Under the pieces are notes generated by a model that did no database searches, had not been told where the DNA came from, and saw only the letters and a program-made list of their open reading frames with translations. Source: Protea cynaroides (lineage: Eukaryota > Streptophyta > Magnoliopsida > Proteales > Proteaceae). Taken from it: DNA of 64,000 nt. A program made the translations under genes and the position numbers. The stretch covers positions 94,210,549 to 94,274,548 of the forward strand of contig CM053274.1 of the NCBI GenBank assembly GCA_028583415.1, written 5' to 3'. Positions 28,801 to 43,870 of the stretch are shown one piece after another (the first letter of the stretch is position 1; each line of letters begins with the position of its first letter).

Positions 28801-31359
28801 CAATTCACATCCTTTCAACCTTCACCTTGTGGAAACCAGGAAGTGGCTAACTTTTGAAAGCAAATCCAGGAAGATACATAAAAATGTTTTAGTATTGATT
28901 TCAAGTACAGGAGGATATTGAGAATACTTTGGGTTTAATTTCGAAAAAAGGGAAAATAGTTGCTGCATTTATGTGGGAATAATTGCAGCGTTCTAGATAA
29001 AAGACAAGGATGGAAGGAGCAGACTGGTGAAAACTTTGTTGTCTGTTCAACACTAAATGTTCCTTTCTCAATTCTCATACAATTGAACACAGGCTACCCT
29101 TCTTACATTTATCCATAGAAAACAAAAGACTAATAGAGCTTTGAAAAGGGAATATATTCTCTAACAATTCAGCAAATCTGCGGATTTTGTTCCGTTTTCA
29201 AGAATATACAGAACTAAATCTCCATATAAGAAAATATTATTGAATTTAATAATTCAATTCCCAAACCCTTCCATATGAGTTGTGAATATCTTATGATGCC
29301 AACACCTGATAATCCAATTTCAGATTATAAAGATTTCTTTTAGAGCTATGTAATAGTTATGGGAATGGAGGATATTAAACCTCAGATCTCCAGCATCATA
29401 GATACATAGTCTTAGATCCATTCTCAGTGTAGATTGGAGCAGGGATACTCTGTCCAAGAATCCTTTTCAATCTTAGTCAACATTCAAGACAGGATAACAA
29501 ATGTTTCCCAACAAAAATAGTAGTAGTAGTAGTAGTAATCATCGAAATAGTAGTAATAAGAATTATTATAATTATAATAATAATAATAGTATAATTAATA
29601 GTAATAGTAACAATAGTAATAGTTAGAATAGTAATAATCCATGGACAAAATAAACAAAGACAGATCTGAAAAATCAAACCAGAGAGTTGGGATAGAAAAC
29701 TCCAAACATCAGATCATTTTTTTCACATTTATAGAAAACAATTCCACCTGATCCCACTGCACCCATAAAGAGTAGAAATAATCCATTGACAAAAATACCC
29801 TACTAAACCTAAACACTAGAACTCGACTTTTGTCCTACCATACAGTTTATTAACTCATAAACCCATTAAATATAAAGCTCTGTGGCTGTCTTGACTTAAA
29901 CTCCTAATAGAGTATTCTAGTGCATGAGGCTCCCACTACTGCAGGGTCTGGGGAGGGATAGAATATATGCAGCCTTACCCCCACAACGAGGAGAGGCTAT
30001 TTCTGTGTTTCAAACCCATGACTACCAGGTTGCAATATAAACTCTAAAATTTCATTGGAAGTATGCAGATCTATTTGTTTTGGATTCAACAAACGCCTTT
30101 TTTGGGGGTTCCAAAAGTTCCCACAATTTTGATGTGGTTCCTATATGCATGTGTCCAAAATAAAGTAGAGGATGAATCTATCACCCACTTATTTCTTTCC
30201 AGATATTTGGTCTATTAGCGGGGAGGCCTTATGCATATTAATCAGAAGTGGGAAGAGACCTTCCAGTTTGATCAACTATTGGAGAAGCAGTGACCATAGT
30301 ATAAAAGGAAAGATCCAATCAAATTTTGCCCAGCAGCAAATTGTTGGGCTACAGAGGAATTCTAGAAATTTTGAAGGGTCAAAATCCACTATAGTGGTAT
30401 ATATAGTGAAAACAGAAGCTTTTTGTGGTCTTAACACTAGAGACTGTAATCATTGTACATGGGCCGAGTATAGTGGTGGCATGGTGAATAATTTTTCATT
30501 AGTTGCTGGATCACCTCCCACCTCAACTTTTTTTTTGGTAATAACCATTTTGTTTATTTTGTATATCGGCTTTTGATGAGCACCTTGCGCTTCGTGTTTG
30601 AGTTGAATTTTTCTGCGATCACTTCTCGCAGGGGAATGAGAATTTAACAAAGAAATAATGATGAGTATTACCTAAAAGAAAATTTGACATGCTCACAAAG
30701 TAAAGCACCTACCAGATCCAGGATAGCCTGAGCCTCTTTCCTCAGTATAGAAAAATTAGCCTGTGCTAACTCAGCCTGTTCTTTGTCGATCTAGAAACAA
30801 GACAACAAAGTCATACACATTATAGAGGTCCACCATTCGAATTTTAAACACTTAAAACAAGCTATTCCAACCATTGGAGTAAAGTAAAACTGTGACACCT
30901 TCTGAAGATCCAGATCCTCTTCTCCAACTTGCTGTTCATGCATCAAGAACTGCAGTACTGATGCTGGGACATCTGGATCAAGCATATGTCGACAATACTG
31001 AAAGTAGCTCAAAAGTAGTGCATATTGGCTGAAAAAAAATTAATTTAAGTCAAAACACTATCAGATACCAAATATCAAAAGAAAATAATCAACAAATATT
31101 CAGCATTACAACTCAGATAAATGTCATACAACTCATACCGCCTTCTCAGGACTTCTGACGATTCATGTCTTAGAATTGTCATGATAAGCTTTAGTAATAT
31201 GGACTGGCAAGCTGCATTTGGTAATTGTTTTACTAGGATAATATCAAGACTTGTGACACTGTCAGAATTCACACCAGCAGGACATATGAATCTTTCATCC
31301 CGTAGTTTGGCCATGCATGTAAGTGCAACCTTGACAATCAACCACAATAACAGAGTGTT

Positions 31360-31410
<51 letters not shown>

Positions 31411-34400
31411 ATTGAGCAGCATGAAGATATAGAACAACCAAGTACAAAGGCAAGATAGAGACAAAATACCTGACTAGATATTATTGCCATCTTTAAAGAA
31501 CAGTCTGGAGATGCAGCAGCACTCAAAGAGGCATCAAGTACCCTGACAGACATTAGATTGAAGAGATCAGATAATAATGTCAAGGAAGATAGAAGAAAGT
31601 GACACAAGCTGTAAGTTGACTTACTCGAACAGAATTTCAGATCGATTTTCCAAACATGACATCCTTCGAGATACAGAAACCTAAAAGCAGTAAACGGTTT
31701 GAGAAAATAAAATGTACAAAAGAAAAAGAGAGAGAAAGGCAAGAAGCTTTCACTGAATCCAGAAAGAAAAACATTATAGACCTCCACAATTTGAGACCAG
31801 CCAGTTAGCATATGAAGTTGGGCAGCTTGTTCCTCAAGGTTCTTATTGTATCTCCATCCCCACCTCAGCAACTGAGGGATTGTTTCTTTTAGATCACTAA
31901 ACTCAACTTCACTGCCAAAGGAGCTCAACTGAGGATTAACATTGATGCACTTCTGAGGAAACCAAATAAAAACAGAGTCAGAAACCTTTAGTATGAAATT
32001 TTCATACAGTTGAAATTTCATCAAGTTAAAAGGTTCACACATATCAATTACTAAATAAACATGAAATACCATAATCATGCACCAAAACAGAACAAAAGAA
32101 AGAACCTGCCAGAGCTTGTCACGGAATGTAGGAAGGTCAATTAAGCGATCACCACGCTCTGAGTAATAATAAACACCCCCCTTGTCCGAGGTGGAGGGAT
32201 TTGCAAGTATCCCTTCAACCTACACAAGAGATACTATGAGGTATAGCCTATTAAATACAAAATAGAATATACTTCCCAGAAAACCAATCTTACCTGCAAG
32301 TCATATTTTAAATTAGAAACTACTTGTGAGTACTTCGCGGCAGTGTCAGGAGATCTGAATTGGACAACTTCAAGCAGCTCCAACACCTAAAACTTGCCAA
32401 GAAAGCATTCTTGCAGTAAAGGACTGAGAAGGCTAAAATCACATGCATAATATCACTTAAATACAATACAATGCACTTAAGGACAATGTATATAAAATAA
32501 AGGAACAGGATGAATATTGAAGATGGTGCATGAAATAGGGATCAGCAGCCCTTCAAATAAGCCGTGTAAATGAAGACAAATGGACATAACAATTCCAGTT
32601 TAATCAATTTACACACTTACAGCTTCAGAACTGTAAACAGAAGCATTGATCAATAGTAAAGAAAATGCAACACACAAACTGAAATATAAATCATTCCAAT
32701 GACATGGTAAATTTTCTCTTCGTGCAACCGTACAACATGAAATTTAAAATCATGACAAATTGATATTATAACTCAATTTGAAGCCGTGAAGCTTTAGGTG
32801 CCATTAAAGTTCAATATGCAAATAAAAATTCTTAGAGCTTCCCGTTGTGTACCCATGGCTTAACTTCATGATAACAAATTAAAATCAGAAGGTTTTCAAA
32901 GAGTACCTTCCTCCTTTTTATAGTCTTGCTCCCATCAAGATTTGTGTGGAAAGGAAGAGGATGAAGTATATCGGTGTCTGTCCCAAATTCCCTCGTATCC
33001 CAGACAAAAATCTTAGAAAGAATACTCAGACATGCTTCTCTGTGCGTGCTAGTAATCATGTCAGCAGCATGTAACTCCAATGCTAAAAGTTTCAAGAGCC
33101 ATGCTCTCTGAAAAATGTAATTGTTAAGAATGAGTATATAAAGAGATAAAAAGAAGGAAATCCACCATATAAGAAACTTGAGAATTTAACTCGAACAATT
33201 AAAAATGTAAGAACTAAGAATTTCATAATTATGAAGAAACTTAGAATGCAGCATTGAAAGTATCAACATGTCTACCACTCAACAAAATTTTGCCTGATGA
33301 TGAAATGTTTCTGGAATCTCCATCCCATCCTAAAAAGCATCCATTTTTTTTCAATCATGTTGCACAATCATAGGGCTACATGTTGATATATACAAAAATA
33401 CTGATGAATTTATTGAATATTGTCCTCCCTTCCATTTGAAGAGTTAATATTTAGCATTCTTGTACAGTTGTACATCATTTCTACTGGAGGGGTCAGGGGT
33501 AGGATTCCTTCCAATGTATAGAGGGATTAGAATTGGGCCCTACGTAACCTAGGTATTCTGGAACAAAGCATGGGACTGATCTAGAATATTGGAGCAGTAT
33601 ATTTGAAAAGCCCAAAAAATTTGGACTGTGTCCACCAAAATTCACCTATCTCCAAACATCCAGCCCTATGCATACAAACTCATAATAGGACCATACTAAG
33701 CATAAACATTTGGTATCATTGTTCCATGTAGTCCTAAGTCCTAACATCATATAGTGTTAATGTATTAATCATTTAAAAAAATGAATGACCAGCAGCGATA
33801 TTGAAATTTAGGTTAAAATATCTTGCACTTTTAGTCATTTAGAGAAAGAAAAAAGCTCCAATTAAAATATATTTTGTGTATTTACCTATATTTATCACAT
33901 GCTTTATCCTTTTCAATATATTTGATCATATGTTATGAGGATGCAACAACCAACAAAACATGTTAAAGCAGGTATCTGCACCACCCCACCCAATCATATG
34001 TCAAGAAGATGGCAACAGGGAGCTTAAAGCAGGTACTGCTCCACCCCACTCCTAATGGATCTTGTATAGTAAGGGTGGGGTATGTGTTGAAATAATGGTT
34101 TGACTTGTCTAGAATGACATATGTCATGCTTTATTTATAGAGTAAAAGATTTATATGAAAGGAAAGAAAGAAATGTAAAGGAAAGAGCATGAAAGGAAAG
34201 TAGGTGAGGTAGGTGACGAATGAGCTAGCACTCATATTCATAGTTGTCAAGGAGCCAAGGTGAACTAAGGGTGGGGTATGTGTTGAAATAATGGTTTGAC
34301 TTGTCTAGAATGACGGAGGTCATGCTTCATTTATAGAGTAAAAGATTTACATGAAAGGAAAGAAAGAAATGTAAAGGAAAGAGCATGAAAGGAAAGTAGG

Positions 34401-37400
34401 TGACGTAGGTGATGAATGAGCTAGCACTCATATTCATAATCGTCAAGGCGCCAAGGTGAACCAAGACGTTGGAGGCCTGATAGGGTGCCTAAGTGACCAA
34501 GGCGTCACAAGGGAGCCTGGATGCCTAGACAACGCTTTGACAACTATGCTCATATTCCCACATACATCGAACCTAGACATCAAGACATAAATTCAAATTG
34601 CAACACTCCCCCTCAAGTTGGGGCATAGATATCTATCACGCCCAACTTGGACATAATAGGATGAAATACATTGGCAGGAAGGCCCTAGGTAAAAACATCA
34701 GCCCACTTGTCTTCAGAAGTGATGACTGGAATGCAAATGAGACTTTGTTCCAACTTTTCCTTGATGAAGTGACGATCTATCACAACATGCTTCGTTTTAT
34801 TGTGCTGAACCGGGTTATGGACAATGTTAATGGCGGATTTGCCATCACAAAAGAACTACATAGGAAGCTAAATAGGAATATATAAGTTTTAAAGGAGACC
34901 TTTAAGCCAAAGAAGTTTACAAATGCCATGAGCCGTAGCCCTAAATTCAGCTTCTACACTGGAATGAGCCACAACCTGTTTCTTGTTTCACCAATTAACC
35001 AGATTCCACCCCCCCCCCCAAAAAAAAAAAAAAAAAAAAAACCAGAGTACAATATCCAAAAATAGAGGGTCTATCATCAGACAAACCAACCCAATCAGGG
35101 TCAGTGTAGGCTTCAATGCGCATGAGCTCATGGGGAGACAAAAGGACACCGTGACCAAGAGCAGATTCTAAGTAACGTAGGATCCGATACACAACATCAA
35201 AATGACTAGAGAACGGGTTATGCATGTATTGGCTAACCTTGCTGATCGCAAAGGCAATATTTGGTTTGATATGAGAAAGATAAATAGACGGTCAACTAAT
35301 CTCTGATATCCACCTTTATCAACAAGTTCCCCATCTTTCTGTGACAGATGAGAATTGGCCTCAAATGGAGTGTCAGCACGCTTACACCCGAGCATCCCAG
35401 TGTCAGACAATAAGTCAAGGATATACTTCCATTGAGAGAGGAAGATACTTTGAGTGGAACGAGCAACCTCAATCCCTAGGAAATACCATAACAGACTAAG
35501 GTCTTTAATTTCAATTTTCAAACTCAGTATCCAAAAAAGTCATCAAGTGAAGGATTTCAGCAGTATCATTCCCTGAATAGTAGTTAACTTGCCATTCTTC
35601 TTAACGAACAAAGTGTGATCAGCATGACTTCGTTTGTACCCCACAGATCTCATGGCTCTATGGAAGCATCCAAACTAGGCTCGAAGTGATTGTTTTAGAC
35701 CATATAAGGTCCGTTTCAATTTGCAAACCTTACCGGATGTCGAAGGTCTAGAAAAACCAGGAGGGACATCTTCTATCTCCCTACGAAGAAAAGCATTTTT
35801 TTGTAAATCCTATCCAAGGTTGATCGCATAAGAGATAGGACGCGAGCAGTATTCAATTTGGCAACAGGGGCAAAAGTTTCCTGATAGTCAATGCCAAATG
35901 TCTGAGTATAGCCCTTGGTGACTAATCGCGCCTCATACCTATCAACAGTACCATCAATTTTTTGCTTCACAGTAAAAATCCATTTGCAGCCTACAGGCTT
36001 CTTCCCTAGAGGAAGAGTGACAAGATCCCAACTCTTATTCTTGTCAAGAGTATGCATCTCTTCCAACATTGCAACCTTCCATTTAGGGTCTACGAAAGCT
36101 TTCTGCTAGTTTGGAGGAATGGAAATAGAGGATAGGGAGGAAACAAATGTACAAAAAAAAAATGAGACAAGGATTCATAAGACATAATCTTAGAAATGGG
36201 GTGTTCGCTACAGGATTGAACACCTTTTTGGAGAGCAATAGGCAACTTAATGGTGGGGTCTGAGTAGGCTCACCAGGAGAAGGAGGAACAAAGCTTAGAT
36301 CAGGAGATGCCGATTAGAGTGGTGCAGTGGTAGTGTGGTATCTTGTTCTTGCTGCCATTTGAACCCTAAACGAGTAAACACCTTTGGTAGGGGAACCGAG
36401 TGTTGAGAAGCCAGAACCAAAATCTTCGTACCAGTGTCATCATCAGGAGTATCATCTGAAGTAACAACTGGGACAGCAGTGGTGGGAAGACACTCGACAA
36501 GAGAATCAGGAGGTCCAAACACATCTTCACTAGAACCAGGAGTCTCCCCCTGAAGAGGTGCAACCATGCAAGAGTGCCAAAAAAAAAACCTCAGTCTCAT
36601 GGAAGACCACATCCATGGACACAAACATCCGACGAGAGGACGGATGGCAACATTTGTACCCCTTCTGGGTTGCAGAGTAGCCGAGTAAAATACACGAAGG
36701 CCACGGGGGTCGAGCTTCCATGGTGGTGATGATTACAGGCAAAACATACACAACCGAACACCTTCGGAGGAACAACAAATACCAAAGTACCCAGTAGTAA
36801 CTCCATAGGGTAGTGGAAGTTAAAGAAACCCGATTGATGAGGTAAGCCGCTGTAAGAATGGCCTCACTCCAGTAGGGGGTAGGGACATGCATTTTAAACA
36901 TCAAGGACCGAGCAACCTCAAGTAAATGTCAATTCTTGGGTTCAGCCACACCATTCTGAGTAAGATGGTCCACACAACTGGTTTGATGAACAATACCATG
37001 CCAGCCAGGTAGGACTGAAAAGATCCATCGGTATACTCTGCCCCATTGTCTATACAGAGGATAGCGACCTTCGCAGCATATTGAGTCTGAATCATCCGAT
37101 GAAAAATCATTAAGCAGTAAAACACCTCATTCTTGTGGCGGAGCAAATAAACCCAGGTGAAACGACTACGGCAATCAATGAAAGTGATAAACCATTTATA
37201 GCTAGTTACCAAGACACAGCGAGAGGGACCCTAAACATCAGAATGTATTAAATGAAAGAGAATTTACACTACGTTTATTGGAAATACGATAAATAGAACT
37301 CGTCTGCTTTCCAAAAATGCAAGCATCATATAAAAACTCGTCTGACTTACATAGCTTTGAGAACTGAGGAAAAACCTTGACTACATTCCTAACTACTGGA

Positions 37401-40400
37401 TGACCCAAACAGTGATGTCACATACCTAAAGCTGCCAATGTAACTATGAATGAGGAAGAAGCATGTGTCGTCAGGGCCGAAAACTTTGAGAAGCGTGTAA
37501 GAACGTACAAGCCATTAACTACTTTACCACTACCAATTGTTTGCTCCGTCAACAAGCAAGGTTCAAAATCTCGAGTCTCGAGGGTGCCTCAACCCTCTGA
37601 GAAACCGAGATTTCCGAGATCTCCCAAGATCTCAATGAGACACTGTAAAAAGGCCGCGAAGCCTTAAAAAGTATGTTTCAGCCCTAAAATGGTCATTTTA
37701 AGGCCTGATAATCCAGGGAAACCTATTTTAGCATATATAAACACATTTAAACCATAAAATTATAAAAATAATCACACATGGTGGTTGTTTGGATTTACAC
37801 CCATGTTTGACGGTGGTAGGCTAAAGTTAAGATGTAAATCTAGGATAATATTGGCTATTCTACATAATGTTACACTAGTAGAAGAACAAAGAAGGCCAAA
37901 TTGGAAAATAAAATCATATATTCATAATTTATAATTTCATACAAATACTCAAATAATCAAATACTCAAATTTTCAAATAGACAAATACAATGGTATCCCT
38001 AAGTCTCAAGTCCCCAGTCCCATCTCCCCATCACTCCATCCCAATGTCTAATTCCACGTAGAGTGCCATGGAGGATCTAACTAGTAAAATTGCCAACGCC
38101 AATTTTCCTCGGGCAAAGCAACAAAATCATGCCACAACATGTTGAAGCAGAAGAAGTGCTCGTAGTTTTCCACGTGTCCTAAATATGGAATTATCAACGT
38201 TTGCAAGGATACCTATCCTTGGGTACGTTTCACCAAACTGTGAACTATACCTTGAACTATAACCATAGAACCGACACTGAACCAACGACTCGTAGCAAGC
38301 TCCCCTGACAATCTCGTGGAAAATTTTGTCAAAAAACCCCATGATTTGAAGGTTTGAATGAAAGATTTGAAGGTTTAATGAAAAAAAAAAAAAAAAAAAG
38401 AGGTAATATGACAATCTCGGTCGATTCGACCGAGACTGTCTATTTATAAGTGACTTTAGACAAAAAATGGTCGAAATTGGTTGAGAGTTGAGACTAGGTT
38501 GAGAATTTGTCAAGACGAGTCGAGACCTAGTCTCATGGTCCAACTCGTCTCAACCACTTCGAGAACTTCGTCGAGATTTTAAACCATGTCACCAAGTCCT
38601 GGAACACACAATGAGAGGAAAGAAAGTGACTTGACAATTCAAATCTCGAGTTAGGCTACTAATTGGGAGAAGATTAATAGAGAAATTCGATACATGGAGA
38701 ACAGATGATAATGAAAAGGAGAGAGAGCATTAAATGGAACCCTTCCCAGCAATAAAGGAGAGGGAACCATCTACAGCCCGAACTTTACCTTTACCAGAAC
38801 TAGGAAATACTCAAAAAAGGAACGGGAAAAATCAGTTATGTAGTCAGTAGCCACTAGCCCCTGAGTCAATGATCCAAGGAGCGGAACCAAAGGAGGTACT
38901 CTTTAATGTCAATAATACTCTTTAGTGTGACGTTCCTTACCACATAACTTACATTTAATCGACTCTCAATCCAAACTAGGGTGAGAGCCAAAACGGGTAG
39001 AACTGCCAGTGCCAAAGGAACCCCATACCAGAAAATAGAGTCAAGCGATCAAATAGAACAGGTTGCAACATCACAGTCCGCCTGCTGTCCTCAGATTGGA
39101 CCATAGTGTAGGCCTGCTCCAAAGAAGGGAAAGGATCACGACTCAGAACATGAGCACGTATGTAATCAAACTCCACATTGTGGCCGGCCAAGAAAACATA
39201 GAAACGAAATTTGTCATCCTGTTTGGCAAATTTCATGGCATCCGTAAGACGAGGTGAAGAAGTCTTCATAATAATCCAACTCTTGCCACATTCCTCGCAA
39301 CTCAAAATAATACTGAGACAAAGGAAACTCCTTCTGCTTTGTATCATGAATTTTCTTTTGCAGTTTGTACACTTAAGCATCGTTGCCTACTTGCGAGTAA
39401 GAATCTTTAGTGGCCTTCCATACGCTGGCAGTTGAATCTAGCAATAAATAACCTCAAACAAGATTCGAATCCATAAAACTGATAAGATACAAAATCACCA
39501 GGTAGTTGTCAGATCTCCATTTACTCTGATCTGCGCCATCAATAGTATTTCTTAGCATCCCCGGTAAGGTACCTTGAAAAACCACGACACACTATAGAAA
39601 GAAAGTAGGAACGAGACCACATCAAATAATTATTCTCATCTAATTTAATGGAACAACCAGGGAACATAGGAAAATCAAAGAAGCTCCAATCGCTAGAGCC
39701 CTTGGGAACAGTTGATGCAATCGTCATGTCTGACATGGTTGAGGCTAAGATAGAACAAAAAAAGTTAATTGGAACATAATCGTACACAACTAATCAAACA
39801 TCTGTAGGGAACATTCGATTTCAGTGAAGGAAATCGAGATCTCAAAACTAGGTGACAATCATTAGTAACCTTCGGTGGAAACCACGGCCACCGACGGATT
39901 GCCGAGAGGTGGCGCTAGGAGAGGCCCACCTCTAGAAGAAGAGGTGCTGGCGGTAAAAGGCTGAGAGGAGATAGAAGCAAAGGTGGAAGGCGCTGGCTCT
40001 AGGTGGGGGCAACGGCACTAAGTGTGGCAGCGGCGGCGCTAGGGTAAGAATATCGAGGGGCTACGGTACAAATATCGAGGGGCTAGGATACGAATATCGA
40101 GGGAGATCCTCGCTCTGATACCATGTTGAAATAATAGTTTTACTTGTCTCGAATGACAAAGGTCATGCTTCATTTATAGAGTAAAAGATTTACATAAAGG
40201 GAAAGAAAGAAATGTAAAGGAAAGAACATGAAATGAAAATAGGTGAGGAATGAGTCAGCATTCATATTCCCACAGACATCAGACCTAGACATCAAGAAAT
40301 AAATTCAAATTACAATAGTATGGTATTTGAAAAGAATAAGATTATCAATCATCTCAAACAGAATGATGAAAAGATGTGATGCACATTATAAACGCATTAA

Positions 40401-43077
40401 AAAGGGCAATGATTGCACAAGTTCGGAATAAATACCATTTAGAGCAGAGCATGAGGAAGACATTTACCTGATGGAGAGAACTAATACGTAGGACCTGGTT
40501 AACATTTCTTTTGGGAAGTGGAGCAACACCAATTGTATCCAAGTGCTGAAATGACAGAGGAATGACCATCCTTAAACTTTAAAATGTACAAAATACTAAG
40601 ATCCATTTGTGACCAGTCAATACATTTTCATAACAGAGAAGGAAGTACGTAAACTCAATACGGGAAGTACCTTCACAAAGAACTGATACTTTTTATTGCT
40701 CAACAGATCCATTGTAGGACCACATGTCAATGGATCCAAGCATAATTCGTATAGGAGCTGCAACAAGCAAAATGTTCAAGATCATTTATACAACGCGAAG
40801 ACAATTTTTCTAATGCTAGCAGAAGCACAATCTTACCTGAAGGCCAAATTCATGCAGTAATGCATTAATGTCTGGTTTTGAAAGCTTTTCCAAGATATCA
40901 AGAATAACCTTTAAGCAACTGCATACAACATAATGTTAAGCAATGAACAAAGTGCAATGGACCAAAAATATTCAGTGCAAAACTAAAACCATCAAGACCT
41001 GTAATTAAATTTTGGCTGCAGTACTGTATGCTCCACAGGTGAATCCATATCAAACTTGAGTAGCAAATGAGTAATATTTGGGGCTGGCCGATTTATATTA
41101 TCAATGAGAAGCTGAAAAGGAAAAAGAAATGAAAATAAGAACCTTTCCTGAAATTGTACAAGCATTTTGCTTAAGGGAAATAATACCCCAAGACAACCTG
41201 TATTATAAGAACACCAGCATCATCTCTGGAGTTCTCGATGACCTGACACTCTTCTGAACGAAATTCTAGGCAGGCAGCATAATCCTCAACCAGACTGTTA
41301 GCAGCATTGGATTTTAGCAATAACTGCACCAGCCCAACCATACGAGAACTGCCAACAAACAGAACGAGAGAAAAATTGTAAAGATACATAGAAAACCCAA
41401 AAATCCTTTGAATCAATCTATGGTACAAAAGAGGGATAACTCATAACCAGACATTTCTTAACCACTTACAGCTAAGGGGCGGGCATACCTTAGAATACTC
41501 ATCACCTTAATAGAGCATTGCTGAATCTGTGGATGAAAATCATATCTTACATACTCCAATAAAGCCACTATTTGGTTCTGATCCTGAGAGAGGATGATGT
41601 CCAAAGGCTGAATGGTAAAAGACCAAAGATGAGAGTGGATATTACATGTTAGAAGTTCCAAAACTCAAACAGGCCACAAGGATTGAAGGCAGGGATGGCA
41701 TTAAACATCACAACACTAAAATTCAATGCCTAGAAGAGCGAGTCAGAAGTTAACTTGATCACTTAACATGGTGTATAGTTCTAATCTGCGTGAACATACC
41801 TATTAAACTTCTGATGCTATATTTTGAATCTCCGTTTATTATTTCAATATGCTCAAAATTTTGACTTTATGAAAAGTATTTAAGGATCCAAGGATCCATG
41901 AATCCAGTCATGGATGGATTCATGGATGACCAGAACAGATCCAGATCACTAAGGCCCTAGGATCAGACCAGTGTGTGGCTTGTTTTCCTCAGGAATCCAT
42001 CAAGGATCAGCCAAATCTATCCCGATAAATTCCAAATAGGGATCAGTCAAGGCCGACCCAATCCTAGATCCCCATCTCTAAAACATTGTAGTTATCATTC
42101 TCTCATGACTTCAACAGATATGTGACAATACAAACATGACATTGTTCGGTAGTTACTCATGGTTGATCAATATAAAAATTTTAAGGAGTATAAGTGTAAT
42201 GCCCTAAATTTTTTAAGATTTTAATTTTCTGTTTTGGTGAAGTTTAGTGACATTGAGTGACATTTAGAATTTGAGTGCAGTTTAGCACACCTGGGTGCCA
42301 TGTAGATAATGTGCCCTACTTAAATAATTAAAATATTAAAGTATGGGACTGTTAAAGTCGTGGGCAGCAAGTAGAGCCTACTTTTGAATAATTTTTTATT
42401 ACTAAAATATTAGATAGAATGCTAAAATCATGGGCATTAGTATGGGGCTCACTTTAATTAAAAGTGTTCTTGTAATTACTAAAATAAAAATCAGAATTAA
42501 AGAGAAGGACCAGAATTGTGACTAGCCTAGTGGGGACAACTTTGGATAAGAATATATGAATTTAGAATAAAAGGGAAAGGATTGGACACATAGTTGTCAA
42601 GGCACCAAGGCGTTGGAGGCCTGGAGGTTGCCCAAGGTGACCAAGGCGCCTGCCTAAGCGACCTAGGAGGCCTATTTTCCAAGGCGCATGGATGCCTAAG
42701 CGACGCCTTGACAACTATGATTGGACAGCAAGGCTTTGACTTGGTCAACTAGCTAAGGAGTGTTATAATCAGAGTAGCATATCTACTAGGAAAGGGAGAG
42801 TGAGTTGGACTAGATTTGGCCATTTGGGGGGCTCACCTTATCTCATAATACAGTTTTAAATAAAATAAAATAAGAGATAAAAGAAAGGGGGTCCCATACA
42901 CCTTGCATGGAGAAGGAGAGATGGAGAGGGAGCCATCTCGCAAACAGGGAGAAAGACTCCCTTCTTGCGTGGAAAGAGAGAGAGAGTAGAAAAGAGTCAT
43001 AACAGAATTATAATGGGATTAGAATTACTAAATTATAGAAATAAAAGGGGAGAATGAGACTAATATCACACGAAGGG

Positions 43078-43108
<31 letters not shown>

Positions 43109-43870
43109 CCGAGAGGGGGAGAGATTTTATTTACTAAAATCTCTCAGTGAGGATGCCTTGTGTGGTGGCAAACATGGACGATTGGGGAGTGGCAAACTGC
43201 CTCAAATTACAAACCCAGGTTGGGAAACCTAGAAAGTTGCGGTAGTTGATCTGACAAAAGCCTTTTGGGAGCTAGATGAAGCTTAATACTAATGGTGTGC
43301 GATTGGTAATCTTGGGAGATCTAGAGCTGGTGGTGTTCTTCAAGACTCGTCGGGTTTGATTCATCTTGCTTTTGCGGAGTACCTAGACATTTCAACAAAT
43401 TACAGGGTGAAATTTTAGAGGTATTACTCGGTATCAAACTGGCCATTGAGATGGGGGTCACCCACCTTTGGACAGAATGCGACTCAGAAGCAGTAGTGGA
43501 ATGTTTTCAACGCTCCGTGGTTTGGTATGCAGGTTTGGAATAGTTTGCAAATTCCTCTCTTTTCGATTCAGTGGCGCATTACGCAACGTTTTTGAGAAGT
43601 GAACACAAAGTGGCCAATGGTCTGGCAAAGTTTGCTGCTTGCATGCAGAATTCTCAACGTTGGTCTCTTTGACCTCCTTTTGTTGCCAGAGAAATGGTGG
43701 GGGACGCTTCTGAGCGTCCGCGTTTTTGTTTGTTTAGCTTTTTCTGGTTTTGTTCTTGGTTGGGAGCTCCCTGCTAATGGCAATGCCGAAGGTGGGGTGC
43801 TTCTTTCCAGGGGGTTCTTTGTATTCCTTCATTATTTTTCTATATTAATAAAATGCTGCTGATTTTTAGC

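Larger units (their letters stand above)
34080..40322 (-). mobile_element. Ty1/copia LTR retrotransposon with 5-bp target duplication
   Basis: LTRs begin TGTTGAAATAAT (plus-strand reading) at 34085/34281 and 40124. The right (5') LTR is 40124-40317. The 5-bp target duplication GTATG is at 34080-34084 (repeated at 34276-34280) and 40318-40322. The PBS, complement of 40112-40123 (TGGTATCAGAGC), matches initiator tRNA-Met. The polypurine tract is the complement of about 34606-34621, next to the 3' LTR. Gag and pol lie on the minus strand but are broken. Two later elements are nested: a MITE in the 3' LTR and a 1,032-bp element at 37557-38588. Confidence 0.92.

Noticed and set aside
31075..32078. 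129- and 246-residue minus-strand open frames
   Set aside because: They run through NUP205 exons and introns including the GA repeat; the spliced exon model explains the coding parts.
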